A stretch of 64,000 nucleotides of DNA from Prunella strophiata (lineage: Eukaryota > Chordata > Aves > Passeriformes > Prunellidae): the NCBI GenBank assembly GCA_036583965.1, contig JAZBQD010000030.1:89139300-89203299 (forward strand). The letters are read 5' to 3'. The translations under genes were made by a program, and so were the position numbers. This document shows positions 21,801 to 33,024 of this stretch, piece by piece; position 1 is the first letter of the stretch; each line of letters starts with the position of its first letter. Under the pieces are notes generated by a model. That model was not told where the DNA came from. It was given only the letters and a program-made list of their open reading frames with translations, and ran no database searches.

Positions 21801-24800
21801 ATGAAGTTTCAAACATGGTAGGAAGCAGATTGAGATTGCTTCAGTGTGCTGAGATGAATTTTACCATATCTGGCTTCACTTTGGGCAGCAGTGCTTGAAG
21901 ACTGAATTTCTAAAGTTTTTTTCTGAAATAACTGTCAGTTTTCATTGGATCTTTTTTGCTTTGGGCATAACTTGGGAAAAAATCTCCGAGTGTCCCAGAC
22001 TTTCTGTAGTTATTATCAGCAGGACACAGTATCTTTTATCACACCAGCTGCCATTTGTAAGATGGCGAGTGGGAAGGCACAGAAGCTGTTCTTGGAAGTT
22101 TTTTTTTCTGATAGAAAAATTTTGATGATACCTGATACAGCTGTCCTCATAATTCAGAGGGGATTTTGCTCCAGGAAAGTGGTCTTGGAGAGTAGGAGTG
22201 TGTGTGCATAGTTCTGTGTTCTATCTATTTTTGGACTAGCCTGTCTTCCATTGCTTTTTAATTTCTTCTTCTCCCATTCCTCTCAAAACCAATGCAGGAA
22301 ATTCAGCCATTATGTAATTAGATGGGAAGAAATCCTCTCCAATAAACTAAGTTACATCTGTTCTGTCATGCCCTAAAATAGACACAGAATTCAGTACACC
22401 GATACTCATTCCTAGAAATAGGACTGCCTTTTATAGGAGTCTCTTTTCCACAGTTCATGTGGTGACAGGAGGGAATTTTTATTTCTCCTTGGACTTCTGT
22501 CGCTGTGGTCTCATCCAACTCAAATGTTTGCATTTACTTTAGTTAGCTCAGTATTACCAGGTGGAGTGCTCCAGCCTGGACACGTGCTGTTTAAAGAAGT
22601 GACAGTAGTAGCAGTGCCCCAGGGTGATATCTTGTGTAAGGAGTGAGGTGCAGAAGGCAAAAAGCTCAGTGCACAGGATCTGCCATGATGATCTTGAAGC
22701 AGAAAATGATGTTCTGATTATTGTGACTAAGCGCCCAGATGTTGAGTGTCTTTCAAATAAATCTGAATAGATTTGATCATTATCAATGCAGACAATGGAT
22801 GCTTATAGCTGTGAAGACTGTGACTCTGTAAGTGGTGGACAAAATAAAGAAAAAAAAAAACCAGCAAAGTTTCAGCATAGCAGTGCCATCTCAATGGCTG
22901 CATGTTGGACCTGGAATACATAATATTTAGATATATTAAACTTGATTGGCATTTTGTCTTTATATTTTGAAGGTGCAGTTTATCAAGTTATCTTATTTGC
23001 GAGGAGACTTTAAAAATAATTATTATGGATAACTCTGATTCTGTCTTTAATCTGCTTTCTCATGTTCTTACTACTGTATATACTGCAATAAACCTTAAAT
23101 TTTTGCAGTAATGCAGATTCGGAGAGGTTTATTTTGCATTCTACTCCCAAGGTTCAGCTTTTCTACTGCAGTCTGAGTGAAATTTTGTATCCTAGCTCTT
23201 GTTGGTAAGTGTATTAAAGAATAGGATTGTAGGTCTTTTGTCATGTTGTCTGCAGAGCAGTTCAGATTTCTAAGGGCACTTTTGAAACAATGGCCTTAGC
23301 TGTATCTCTCTTTTTTTGATTGCTTGTTTTTTGAACCTGATACTTGCTTTGATTCTCTTACTGGGTCTCCCTTTGAGCCCCAAAAAGTCATGCTCAGGAG
23401 TTTGTTACACTTGGTTTCAGCCCCAGGGAGGAGCTTAATGCATTCTTTCATGGTCTTCACCTTCCAACATGGAAACAAAAATCCAGTTTGGTCCTTCATC
23501 GCTTCTTTGTGATCCCTTCATCTGCTTGCTGGCTCAAAAGGTTGTGCTTCCTTCTCTCTGCCAGTTGCCTGGGATCAAGCAAGAGATCAAAGATGAGGAG
23601 GGCATTCAGACTTGAATCAAATATTACCTCAAGACCAGAAGAATGACTATCTTTGCATCCGGTATGTGGACTTCAAGGAGGTTTCCTCTCCTATAAGCAG
23701 ATGAGTATAATATACTCTTTTTAATTGAAGCAACATCAGCTTTGGCTTTTATCATAGCAGTATCTCAAGATTCTTTGAAGAGATCTTTAGACATTAGGGA
23801 AGGATTTTTTTTTTCTTTCTATTTTGTTTTCTTATTTTACTCCTGCCCTCCCCCCAGGCTAGTTATCAAGATGTCCTCCTCCTTTCAATGAGGAATTAGA
23901 TTCATAGGCAGTTTGTAGGAGTGAGTGCATGGAAGAAGTTGAGTGAGGTCTATAAATGAATTTTATAGTTATTTTGAAAGAGGTCTGTAAATGCTGTATT
24001 TTAGGTGTTCCAGTGACCTTTAGGTGTTCCAGTTTGTGTGTATGATTCTTGCTTTATTTTTGTTCACATTTTCCATGTTGAAAATGCCAGCAGTTTAAGA
24101 GAAACTTAGTACAGAAGAGGTGCTTTGATCAGTAGAAGTGTGGCATAACTGCCAGTTCTACTAATGCCTCATTGATTCTTTTACTCATGTTTGGGAAATG
24201 TATATCCAGCCAGCTTTAAGTCATCATTGTAGTTTATCTGAGTGGTACATGGGGGGATTTGCAGAGGCAAAAGGATTTTTGGACTGGCTACAGTCAGGTT
24301 CATTAGGCTGCACTCAAACTGCTGTTCAGCCAGCCATCTCCTAAGCCTAACTTGCATTCCAAAGCAGTTCATCTGTTTTTGTGCTTAAGGTGATAAACAG
24401 ATAAACATGAAAGGTTCTGCATGGAATCAGGCTGCTTCAGCATGGCAGATGCTGAGACAGAGCCAATGAGCACAGCCAGGCCCTGCTGGGTTCCTGCAGT
24501 GTTCCTCTGAAGTCCATGTGCTGTGCTTTGCCATTCCTCCTGTCCACCACAGGCACTTCAGCCTGACACTGCATTATGTGTCCCCTAGCACAGGGCCCTG
24601 GGAAGCTCTTTGCTGATGTCCTTGCAGGGATGAGTGGATCCACCTCAGCCAGCTCCTGAGTTTAGCCATTATCTGTATTTGTATCACCCCCCTGAACTTG
24701 TTCTTTGCCCTTCTGCCTATCTCCTGTGGAGGAGCCTCCAGTTGCAACTACAGGCTATTTTGCTCTAAGCTTTTGGCAATTCAATTAAGTGTTTTTAGGT

Positions 24801-27800
24801 TTAATCCTCATGGTATATTCTTGGGATTTTGCTGATTAGGAAAGAAGAAACTAATTCTTGTGTCTGTGTTCTTAGCAATTTGGAGGCCAAAGAAGACTCT
24901 TAAAAATCATTCAGAAAAGAAGAAGCAAGGGATTTATTAACTCACTGAATCTTGCAAGTATTCACTTGATGCTAATTGGTCAGGCAGGTATAATAGTCCT
25001 GTTGTTGAAACAGATTGACATCAGTTTCCATTGTTCCTACCTGTGCATCAGTTTCAACACAGTGTTGAAAAGTTATATTAGTAATTTAGGTGAATTAGTG
25101 ATAATATTCTATCCATTTCAAACATGTGTGCATGAACAGACGTGTTGGTAGGGCAGACTGAGAGCTAGAAAAAAGCTCTGTTTGGCAGAGGATGACAAGT
25201 GAGCGCTGCAGTCCCAGAGGGCGGTTTTGGCACAGCAGGTCTAAATCAGCTGCGTTTCATGTTCCTCAGAAATCCTGCTCTCTAGCAAATTCCTTGCTAT
25301 CTGTTGATTTCTCTTTTTGTTTTCACACTTCCTTAATTTCTAGTGTGCAATGACTTCATTGCCCTGGTTCAAAATCATAGCATGAGGAACTTAATATGAT
25401 TCTTATTTTTTTTCATGCAGGCAATCTAATAATATTTTTTTCTTTCATAACAAGATTTGGTCAAATCATGAAAGTTGACACAGGCTGTATTTCTCCTCCT
25501 GCATTAATTGTGCTGCTTGTTATCACTTCAAGCTTTGTGTGCAATCAGGATAGAAGAGGCTAAGGTTTTTTTCAAAGCTGGTTTAGAATGAGGTTTTAGT
25601 GCTTGAGGATAGATCATACTGCATGCAAAATACTATTTCTGATTGAGGAAAGCTGATAAAGGGTCTGTATTACATACAATTCTCACTAGATACTGACACT
25701 AAAAATATTTTTGGGTTGAAAGGAAAGCTCAAACTACAATTTACAGTATATGATGTATTTTTATGATGTTTAATGATTTAGCAATTTTATGCTTTGAATA
25801 CAAACATGGATGTTAGCAATGAAGTCTCTTTTTAACTGATCCTTGTCTAGGTGTTTTCAGAGATCTATGCATCTGTCTTCTGTTTATAAAACTTACATTA
25901 TTGGTCTATAATGTGGGTAGCATATATTTTGGTATATAAAAACCCAGCATATTTTACAGTTGCAGCTTGATTCCTCTTGTAATGATGCCTTCATATCTAT
26001 ACAGCATTGGAAGAGGTATTCCTAAGACTGCCTGAGGAATTTTTGCCTTGCAAAAGCATCTTCCTGTGGGGATGCAGAACCCTAATGGCATAAGGGCTTT
26101 TCTCTTTTTTCAATATCTATCAGTGCAGCACTAATTGTAGCAGATCCACAGCAGTACTGTTTATTGATACTACTGTCAGCATGTAGAATTTGAACTCTGT
26201 AACTAGGTCTTCCCTTTAAAGCAGAAAAATCCTCTTTTTGTTGTCCTCCCATGCCAAATTTTTTTAACCTAGGTAGGGAAATGTCTTCAAACAGAAGTGT
26301 AGGCAGATCCCCTGAGATTGTGGCAAACCTGAAGATCTAGTTTTCTCATGTACTTTAAGACTGCATAAATTGGCACTTCTACCAAAAGTGATAGTCCCAT
26401 CTAGTCCTTGTGTTCAAATAACACTGGTGTTAATTGATGGCTTTGTGGGGTTACAGTGAACCAGGATGAGAAAGATGGATCTTTTTTTCCCCCTTTAGCA
26501 AATCTTACTGAGATAAGAACTTTCCTCCATGTGCCTACTGGGAAGAGCAGCTCCAGTGTGGACCTCTTTCATCCACTACAGAGCAGCATCCTCACTGGGA
26601 TATGCATTTTTCATGTGTTATAGCAAATAACTTCTGCAGGAAGTTGTGCAGGAGAATTCTTTGGCAGACACATGTACACAGTGTCCCTCAAGTGTCAGCT
26701 TAAGACAGAATTTCACATGCATTGTGTTAAACACAATTTTGCAATAATCGAGTTCACCTTAACTTAATACTGACTTTGACAAAAACCAAGAAAGTGTTCT
26801 CTCTTCTTTCCCTTTTACCTCTTCTTTTGTGGCACCTTTAATCATCTTTGTTTCCCTAGCTGTACTTTCTTCCTTTCTCCAAGGAATATTTCCATCAGAA
26901 GTATAAACCTTTCAACTATTAAGGTGTTGCTTCTTCAGAGTGCATTTTGCTTCAAATTGCCACATGATAGATTTGCAAGGTTTGCTTGGAGAGTTGAGTC
27001 TTCATGAAGAAGCCTGAGTGAGTGGGATCAAAGCCAGTTACTTCACAGTGAAGTTTAGAAACTGTTAAGATTTTTTAAGTTTCTCCTTTTTCATTCTTTT
27101 GGCTTTTTGTTTGGAATAACAGATAAGAATCATTAATTTGCATATCTAAGCAGCCAGCAATGCTATTAATTACTCTTTTCTACATATTTTTTTGTTTTCT
27201 GAAAAATGAGTGTGGTGGCATAGACAGGAAGAACTGAAGGAAGTTTATTAGAACATAATTCAAGTTCTGTACTGAAGAGCACTGATCACAGTAGGACAAA
27301 CACTAGGAGCACTGTCCCTGTGTAGATAGGTAGAGGCATATTGCATTTCTCTACATCTTAACTGCTGCACTTCATCATGGGCCCAGCCCTGTCTGAAACA
27401 GGGACTCTAGGGGCATGACTGTGTTAAAATCTGGAACATCTCTTTCAGACATGAAGCTTGATTTCAGGTGACAGTGTCCTTTGGTTTGTAGTGTGATGTG
27501 TACAATTTCAAAAACCATTTTTCCTTCTTGTAGGTGCACATTGAGCTTCTGTTTTATGTGCTATCACAGTACTGTCTCTTAAGCTTCATGTTCTGTTTAC
27601 AGTTTGTTTATACTGAAAGCACAAGCTGAAATATTTCTGTGGTTTAAGAAAGGCTGTGCCTTATTTTATGGTTGCCCAGTAGTTATCATGTACTTAGTGC
27701 AAGCACCAAAGCCATTAGGTATTGTGAGCTGCTGAGGATGAAAACAGGCCTTCAAGGAAACATCCTTTCTGCCTTTCTGCTGGAATTTGTGGCAGTGCTG

Positions 27801-30599
27801 CATCCTCCTTGAGCCCTGCTCTCAGATCACTGGTCATGATGCAGAATAAGGCTGATTTCTTGGACTTGTATTTTCAGTACTGGGTGTAGGTGTTTGTCTA
27901 TTGAAGGATGCCAGAATTATTGCTGTAAGGGATAATACCACAGATTACTTCTTTCATCCCCTCATGTCCTTACATTCCCTTCAAAGTCAAGTGTGTCCAA
28001 AATGTGATAAATTAAGAGGTGTTGACATCTGTGGATTTAAATATTTGTTTCTTTCAATATTTGCTATGTTTGTGCATGTGCGTGTTTTGGTTTTTTTTTT
28101 GTTTTGTTTTGGTTTTTTTTTTTTGGGGGGGGGGTTTCAGTGATATTTATCATTAAGTGTTCTGTTTCTGTAGATTGAAAGTAGCTTCAATCTGGCATTG
28201 GTGAATGGTGACAAAAATATTTTAGTTTTATTGACTTTGATGTTCAATACAAAATCTATACTGTTACTGCTTGTCTTCTACCTTTTGGGTCAGGGAGAGT
28301 AGAATACAATTCCTTGTAGTTTTTTTAGTGATTGTGAAAGAGTGTTATTTATTTGTATTATAATATACTATATGTAGCATTAATAGTTTAACCAGAAGGG
28401 GTTTATTGCTTATAACATACTGCAGTATTTATGTGTTGCTTTCTCTCTTGCAGATCTAGAAATGGCAATTGCATACTGGAATTTAGTCTTGTCAGGAAGG
28501 TTTAAATTTTTAGATCTTTGGAATAAATTTTTGTTGGTGAGTATGTACTTCATTCCTGCCTATCTTATTCCACAGTGGTCTGGCTTTTGTTGGCTGTGTG
28601 CTTCCAATAACAAAAAGATGGGATATCTCTATACTTCCTTCAGACTTTTTCCTTTTTGAAAACTGATATAAAATAGTCTCAAATCAAGCCAAATTACATC
28701 TTCTCTTTATAGTTTTCTAATTTAGAAGAATGCAAAAAGATGCAAAGTCACAGAGTGTTCTGCTTGCTTAATCCTGTATCCTCCTACTTAGGAAAAGTTC
28801 CTGCATGAAAGGAAGCCATGATTGCAGATGGAACTGATGCTGCTGATTCTCAGTGATAAAATATCACAGCTGTGATTATTGTCAACCATCTTCCTTTTGT
28901 AGTACTAATGCATAAACTCGCTCTTTTTAAATCAGTTATACCAGAATTTAACATTAAGAGACTTTCCATTTTCAACAAATTTTTTTGCCTGAGTAATTAT
29001 GTTGATTAATTTTTTAGCTAATAGTAGTGAACTGATCTTGACAGTTTCCTTATTACTAGTGCAATTCTGTGGGCAGTAAAATAAAGATGCATAAATTAAA
29101 CCTTAGAAATTCAAAAATAGTCTTGTAAAAGACCCAACTCACTCATCCATGTTTTTTACATTTGCATATCTATATAATTAGAAAAAATGAAGTTACATAA
29201 TATACAGTTTATCTTGATTTTCTTCTTCATCTTATCTTTTTATCTGTAGTTTAGGAGAAATAAAAAGTTCTTCAGCATTTTTGTCCCCCAGTGCTTAATA
29301 GGGAAGGTGTACACTTTTTGAAATATTTTTCTGTATTTTTTTCCTAAATTTTTTGGCAGTATATTTATTTGAATCATTGAATAATGTACCAGTTTGATCA
29401 AGAGAGCTTCTGAAAACATTTCATGTTTTAACTGCCTCAGTACACTTTAGGACATCCAAATTCAGATCTATAGATGTAACTGAAGAAAAATCTGCAAGTT
29501 ACTACCTGGTATTAAAGTGTTTTACTTTAGAAGAAACATTTAACCTGAATGTTTAGTTGAGAAGAAATACTTAAATTAAAAGATTTCAGCCTAAGAAAGA
29601 ATCAAGCAGGAAGTCTTTCAGACGGATTTTTGTTATTGTGTTTTTTTAAGATAAAGAAGGTGAAGAAATGTTTGAAATAGGGGTATTTCTGTACATGTCA
29701 ATGTAAATACTGCTGTGGAATTTGAAAGTAGTTTGGACTGAACAGTACTGTTATTCCTCTGTACAGGAACATCATAAAAGATCAATTCCAAAAGATACTT
29801 GGAATCTTTTGTTAGATTTTGGAAATATGATTGCAGATGATATGTCCAACTATGATGAAGAAGGTAAGGAATACCTAATTATCTTCTAAAATTGGTACAG
29901 CAGAACTAAAATATTGCTATAAATGAAAAAGAGAACATGTTGTTACCTCATGTCCTATTTTGTTTACCCTTAAAGTTTCAGCTGCCAATACAGTGTCATA
30001 CTTATTGCCAAAATAGTAGTGATAAGAAGGTTAACTGGTTTGCTGTAATTTGAAAACAGAGGTAAAGATACCATGATAGAGCACATTATTTGAATGTGTT
30101 GTGCTGCAGACCTCTGAATGAAACAATATTTTGTATAAATTTTTTGCTACCCTAAATGCAGTTTACTCTGTTACTAATTCTGTTTTGGAATGTGTGCAGA
30201 AATAAGTCCTAAGATATGAATGGCTATAATAAGAACGTTGTGGGTTTTGCTATCAGCTAATGTTTATATTCATAGTGTGGAGTTCTGTGTTTTAAATACA
30301 TTTTGGTTGTCTTAAGAATTATCACTGCAAGAAGAGATTCAAATGTGGAATTTATCATTTAGGTGTTTTTTTCAAGTATTTTATCATGTTGTGTCTGTTA
30401 AAGCTAGACTAGGCCCAGAAATGTCAAGATGAGCTTCTAATCCTTTGTATTTGTAGACTGCACCAGTTTATTGCTGGTTAATGGTTGGCTGATTTCTCAA
30501 TTGCTTGATTTCTCTGTAGGAGCGTGGCCTGTTCTAATAGATGATTTTGTGGAATATGCACGACCAGTAGTCACAGGAGGAAAACATAAAACTTCCTAA
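9838..30599 (+). CDS. DCUN1D2: DCUN1D2, DCN1-like protein 2 (cullin neddylation co-E3), complete, seven coding exons
   Basis: The coding exons are 9838-9840, 12226-12442, 15570-15738, 18250-18380, 28454-28536, 29767-29863 and 30520-30599. Together they make 780 bases, that is 259 residues plus stop, the length I know for human DCUN1D2. Residues about 8-45 are the UBA-like domain ([26 protein letters not shown]). From about residue 60 comes the PONY/potentiating-neddylation domain, with [37 protein letters not shown] and [17 protein letters not shown]. The three residues of the cullin-binding DAD patch known in DCUN1D1 (Asp211, Ala235, Asp241) fall at exactly those numbers here. The family acts with UBC12 and RBX1 to attach NEDD8 to cullins. 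The C-terminus (GGKHKTS) differs slightly from mammals. The gene is divergent from TMCO3 and lies upstream of ADPRHL1 on the same strand. Confidence 0.96.
9841..12225 (+). other. DCUN1D2 intron 1
   Basis: The first ~700 bases are CpG island, with a G-run cluster right behind the donor. The remainder is ordinary AT-rich sequence without a recognisable element. Confidence 0.8.
12226..12442 (+). CDS. DCUN1D2: DCUN1D2 coding exon 2 (UBA-like domain)
   Basis: The exon follows a pyrimidine-rich acceptor (ttttgcatcccaaag) and ends before gtaaga, leaving one base of a split Asp codon. It encodes residues 2-73, the UBA-like domain and linker, ending [11 protein letters not shown]. An in-frame ATG at 12268 could only give a shortened protein. 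Confidence 0.94.
12443..15569 (+). other. DCUN1D2 intron 2
   Basis: It holds a G/T-rich stretch at 12460-12525, a 16-base perfect palindrome at 14941-14956 and an AT-only repeat at 14978-15056. No exon or RNA gene is seen. Confidence 0.8.
14978..15056. repeat. AT-only low-complexity repeat with 22-base palindrome
   Basis: It is made of TTTTAA/TTAAAA units. Positions 14987-15008 form a perfect 22-base palindrome centred on TTTAAA. It is probably a simple AT expansion able to form a hairpin. Confidence 0.9.
15570..15738 (+). CDS. DCUN1D2: DCUN1D2 coding exon 3
   Basis: 169 bases between acceptor gaactgcag and donor gtaagt. It encodes [18 protein letters not shown] through FIDGMTELG, the first EF-hand-like part of the PONY domain. 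It ends in phase 2. Confidence 0.96.
15739..18249 (+). other. DCUN1D2 intron 3
   Basis: AT-rich intron with no repeat or extra exon that I recognise. Open frames up to 98 codons look random. Confidence 0.8.
18250..18380 (+). CDS. DCUN1D2: DCUN1D2 coding exon 4
   Basis: 131 bases between acceptor ttttgaacag and donor gtaagt. It encodes [18 protein letters not shown] through [10 protein letters not shown]. Confidence 0.96.
18381..28453 (+). other. DCUN1D2 intron 4 (about 10 kb)
   Basis: This is the largest intron of the gene. It holds poly-T/poly-A runs, a short 19-base-period direct repeat at 23999-24036 (two copies around taggtgttccag) and a T-rich stretch ending in G10 at 28125-28134. I found no coding exon, pseudogene or clear interspersed repeat. 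Confidence 0.75.
28454..28536 (+). CDS. DCUN1D2: DCUN1D2 coding exon 5
   Basis: 83 bases between acceptor ctcttgcag and donor gtgagt. It encodes [19 protein letters not shown] and ends FLL in phase 0. Confidence 0.96.
28537..29766 (+). other. DCUN1D2 intron 5
   Basis: AT-rich, no feature seen. Confidence 0.8.
29767..29863 (+). CDS. DCUN1D2: DCUN1D2 coding exon 6
   Basis: 97 bases between acceptor ctgtacag and donor gtaagg. It encodes [19 protein letters not shown] and [13 protein letters not shown], including Asp211 of the DAD patch. Confidence 0.96.
29864..30519 (+). other. DCUN1D2 intron 6
   Basis: AT-rich, no feature seen. The branch and pyrimidine region before exon 7 is conventional. 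Confidence 0.8.
30520..30599 (+). CDS. DCUN1D2: DCUN1D2 coding exon 7 with stop
   Basis: 80 bases after acceptor tctctgtag. It encodes [20 protein letters not shown] and HKTS then TAA (30597-30599). It carries Ala235 and Asp241 of the cullin-binding patch. Confidence 0.96.
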
Positions 30600-31055
30600 C
30601 CCCAGATTTGTCAATCTGGACTAAATGAACTGCAGTGGGTAATGAAGATTTGTTAGCTGATAACTGCACATTGGTGCTGGTGTCAGTGGCTGAGATGACA
30701 TTCTGCAGACAAAACTGAAATTCCTCCTTTCTGCCTAAGGAAGATGATGATGGATGTGTGGACACTTCAAGAACAAACTCAGAAGATCCAAGCTGTTTGT
30801 AGGCTATTGGCTTCAATTATTGTACTGGTTGTATCATATAGGATGTAGATTTTGCATGATTTTATACTTTGGAGAAGTTTAACTAGAGGCCATTTTATTA
30901 AAGTTTTGACAGCACAGCATGCCATTCAGTTCATAATCCAAAGTGAACACCAGCAGTTACATAAATAAAAGTGTATTATATTGTACTTATATTAAAAGCA
31001 GTATTTGTGGTATATAAATTAAATCCATAAATAAAACTTATGCAGTATGTTGTAT
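30600..31055 (+). other. DCUN1D2: DCUN1D2 3' untranslated region (probable)
   Basis: This noncoding sequence after the stop contains three closely spaced polyadenylation signals. The end is estimated about 20 bases beyond the last signal; longer forms are possible. Confidence 0.6.
30897..31035 (+). terminator. Polyadenylation signals of DCUN1D2
   Basis: ATTAAA lies at 30897-30902, AATAAA at 30964-30969 and AATAAA at 31030-31035. They lie 300-440 bases past the stop codon, so tandem alternative 3' ends are likely. Confidence 0.65.
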
Positions 31056-32998
31056 TTTTATAAAAAATAGTTCTGTGGATCTGTCTTAATACAGAATTGT
31101 AAAAAAATCCCAAACTAATGAACATATGCTTTTTTTGTTTTTAACTTATTGCCAAAATATTAAATTTGTATTTTCACATTCTAGATGTATACAGTGATTA
31201 CATCCAGCCTTTTGCTTTCTCCCAGTGAATTTGACTTCCTCATTTTTCTTCTTGAAGTGCTTGGACATGTAACAATAGCATTGCTGAGGACAGGCTGCTG
31301 CTCTATGCTGTGTTGCAACTCCAGCTTTTTTTAGTAACCATTTTAAAGCAGACATTAAACAACCAAAGATGCTTTTATAATTCATGTTTAATTACCATAA
31401 TTCAGTTAGTTTCCAATTATGTATTTTATTTATTTTTAATAAGGAACTGGTGGAATATGGATTTTATTTGTAGCTTGAAACATATCATAAATTCTAGATA
31501 AATGCAACGTAGTTGTAAATTCATTTCCTGGCACTTCTCACAGAAAATAGATGTAAGCTTAACTAGTTGGCCTCCATGGTGAAAAAGTAGTTAGGGGTAA
31601 GGAGACTTTATATTAATGTTTATAAGTATTCATGCCTGTGAATGTGATGTGCATTCAATTACATTTAAGGGGATTGAAAAGCAAATTAATGCAGTTCCAG
31701 TGATCTCAAGGCTGGTGAAATTGGACCAGTTTTCACCAAATCTGAATCTGTTCAGTCACTTGTTTCTCCCCTTTTGCCAGCCACTGATTATGAAGTGCAC
31801 AGTGGTGTCAGTCTTCTGTTTCTCATCAGTGTCTTCTGATGTCTAAGCACAAAAAAGTTTTACTAGAAACTATTCAGCGTGTCTGCACACAGGGCTGTTG
31901 CAAATGCTACCTCATCAAAGTAAGTTTGTCATAGCCACTGTAAAAGTTTGTTAAAATGAAGAGTTCTAGAGAGTATGTACAGCTATGATCAATATATTTT
32001 CTGTATTTAAGGCTGAATAGATGCAAGAATTGTGGAGAAAATAGTGCATTAAGTTATATAAATTATATCTGTTTGGATCGTTGAAGTGTTGCATGACAGC
32101 AGACTCTTTATTTTGTAGTTGCCAGGGTATAAAAGCTTACAATATTCTCTTAAACTCTGATATTTAGAGTTTTATACAAGCATTATGTCAACACAACCTG
32201 CAAGGACAAGTGTACATGCTGCATACAGAGACTGCCTTCGTTCTTCCACTTGCTAGAATTTCAGTTGTGCATGACGTTTAAAAAGTAAGACGAGGGAAAA
32301 TTGGAACAAATTAATGATTTTTCTGTTAATAAGAACCTAGCAAGCAAGTTACAAATGCCCTGTGAGTGATTTGTTGTGAATATTTGTCTTCATTTTGTGA
32401 GTGTCAGCCCTGGCCAAACAGCCGCCAGGTGTCAGCGTCTGAGCCCGCTGCTGCCTGGCACTCCTGTGCAGAATTACCCCCTGAGGTTCTGCCACATTTA
32501 TTTCTGACTGCATCTTTTCAGAAAGGCATTTGTGTACATAACTCCAGGTATTCTACAGAAGTCAGCAGAGAGCTAGAAGTAGTTATGCTCTTTTTACTGC
32601 GTTTGATTTATCTATGCCTCCTCCCCAAAACAAACCATTTCTGTATTTGTCCCACAGGCTTTGCAGAATGTGTAACATCTTACAGCATCAAGTGCATTTA
32701 TCTAGCCAGAAGCAATGGAATGCTTGCTACTCACACAATTGCCACTTAAAATATATAGATAAAATACAACTGACCAGAAGTAGCTTCATCTATTGGTATG
32801 TGGTGTAACTGAAGTTTCATAGCACTAGAGCTTGTCAGACATTTGCTTATGATGAGAGCTCCATCAAATCATTCTGATGAACCTTCTACCTTTTAGAATA
32901 AATAGAGCATAAAAAATGCATGTGGGTTGAGGGTTTTTTTCCTTGTTAATCAGAGCAAGAAGGAAGGGATTCTTAGCCCAGGATTCAGTGTGGGGGTG

Positions 32999-33024
32999 TA
33001 TATATATATATATATCTATATATA
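32999..33024. repeat. (TA)n microsatellite
   Basis: An imperfect TA repeat interrupted once by a C. Confidence 0.9.
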
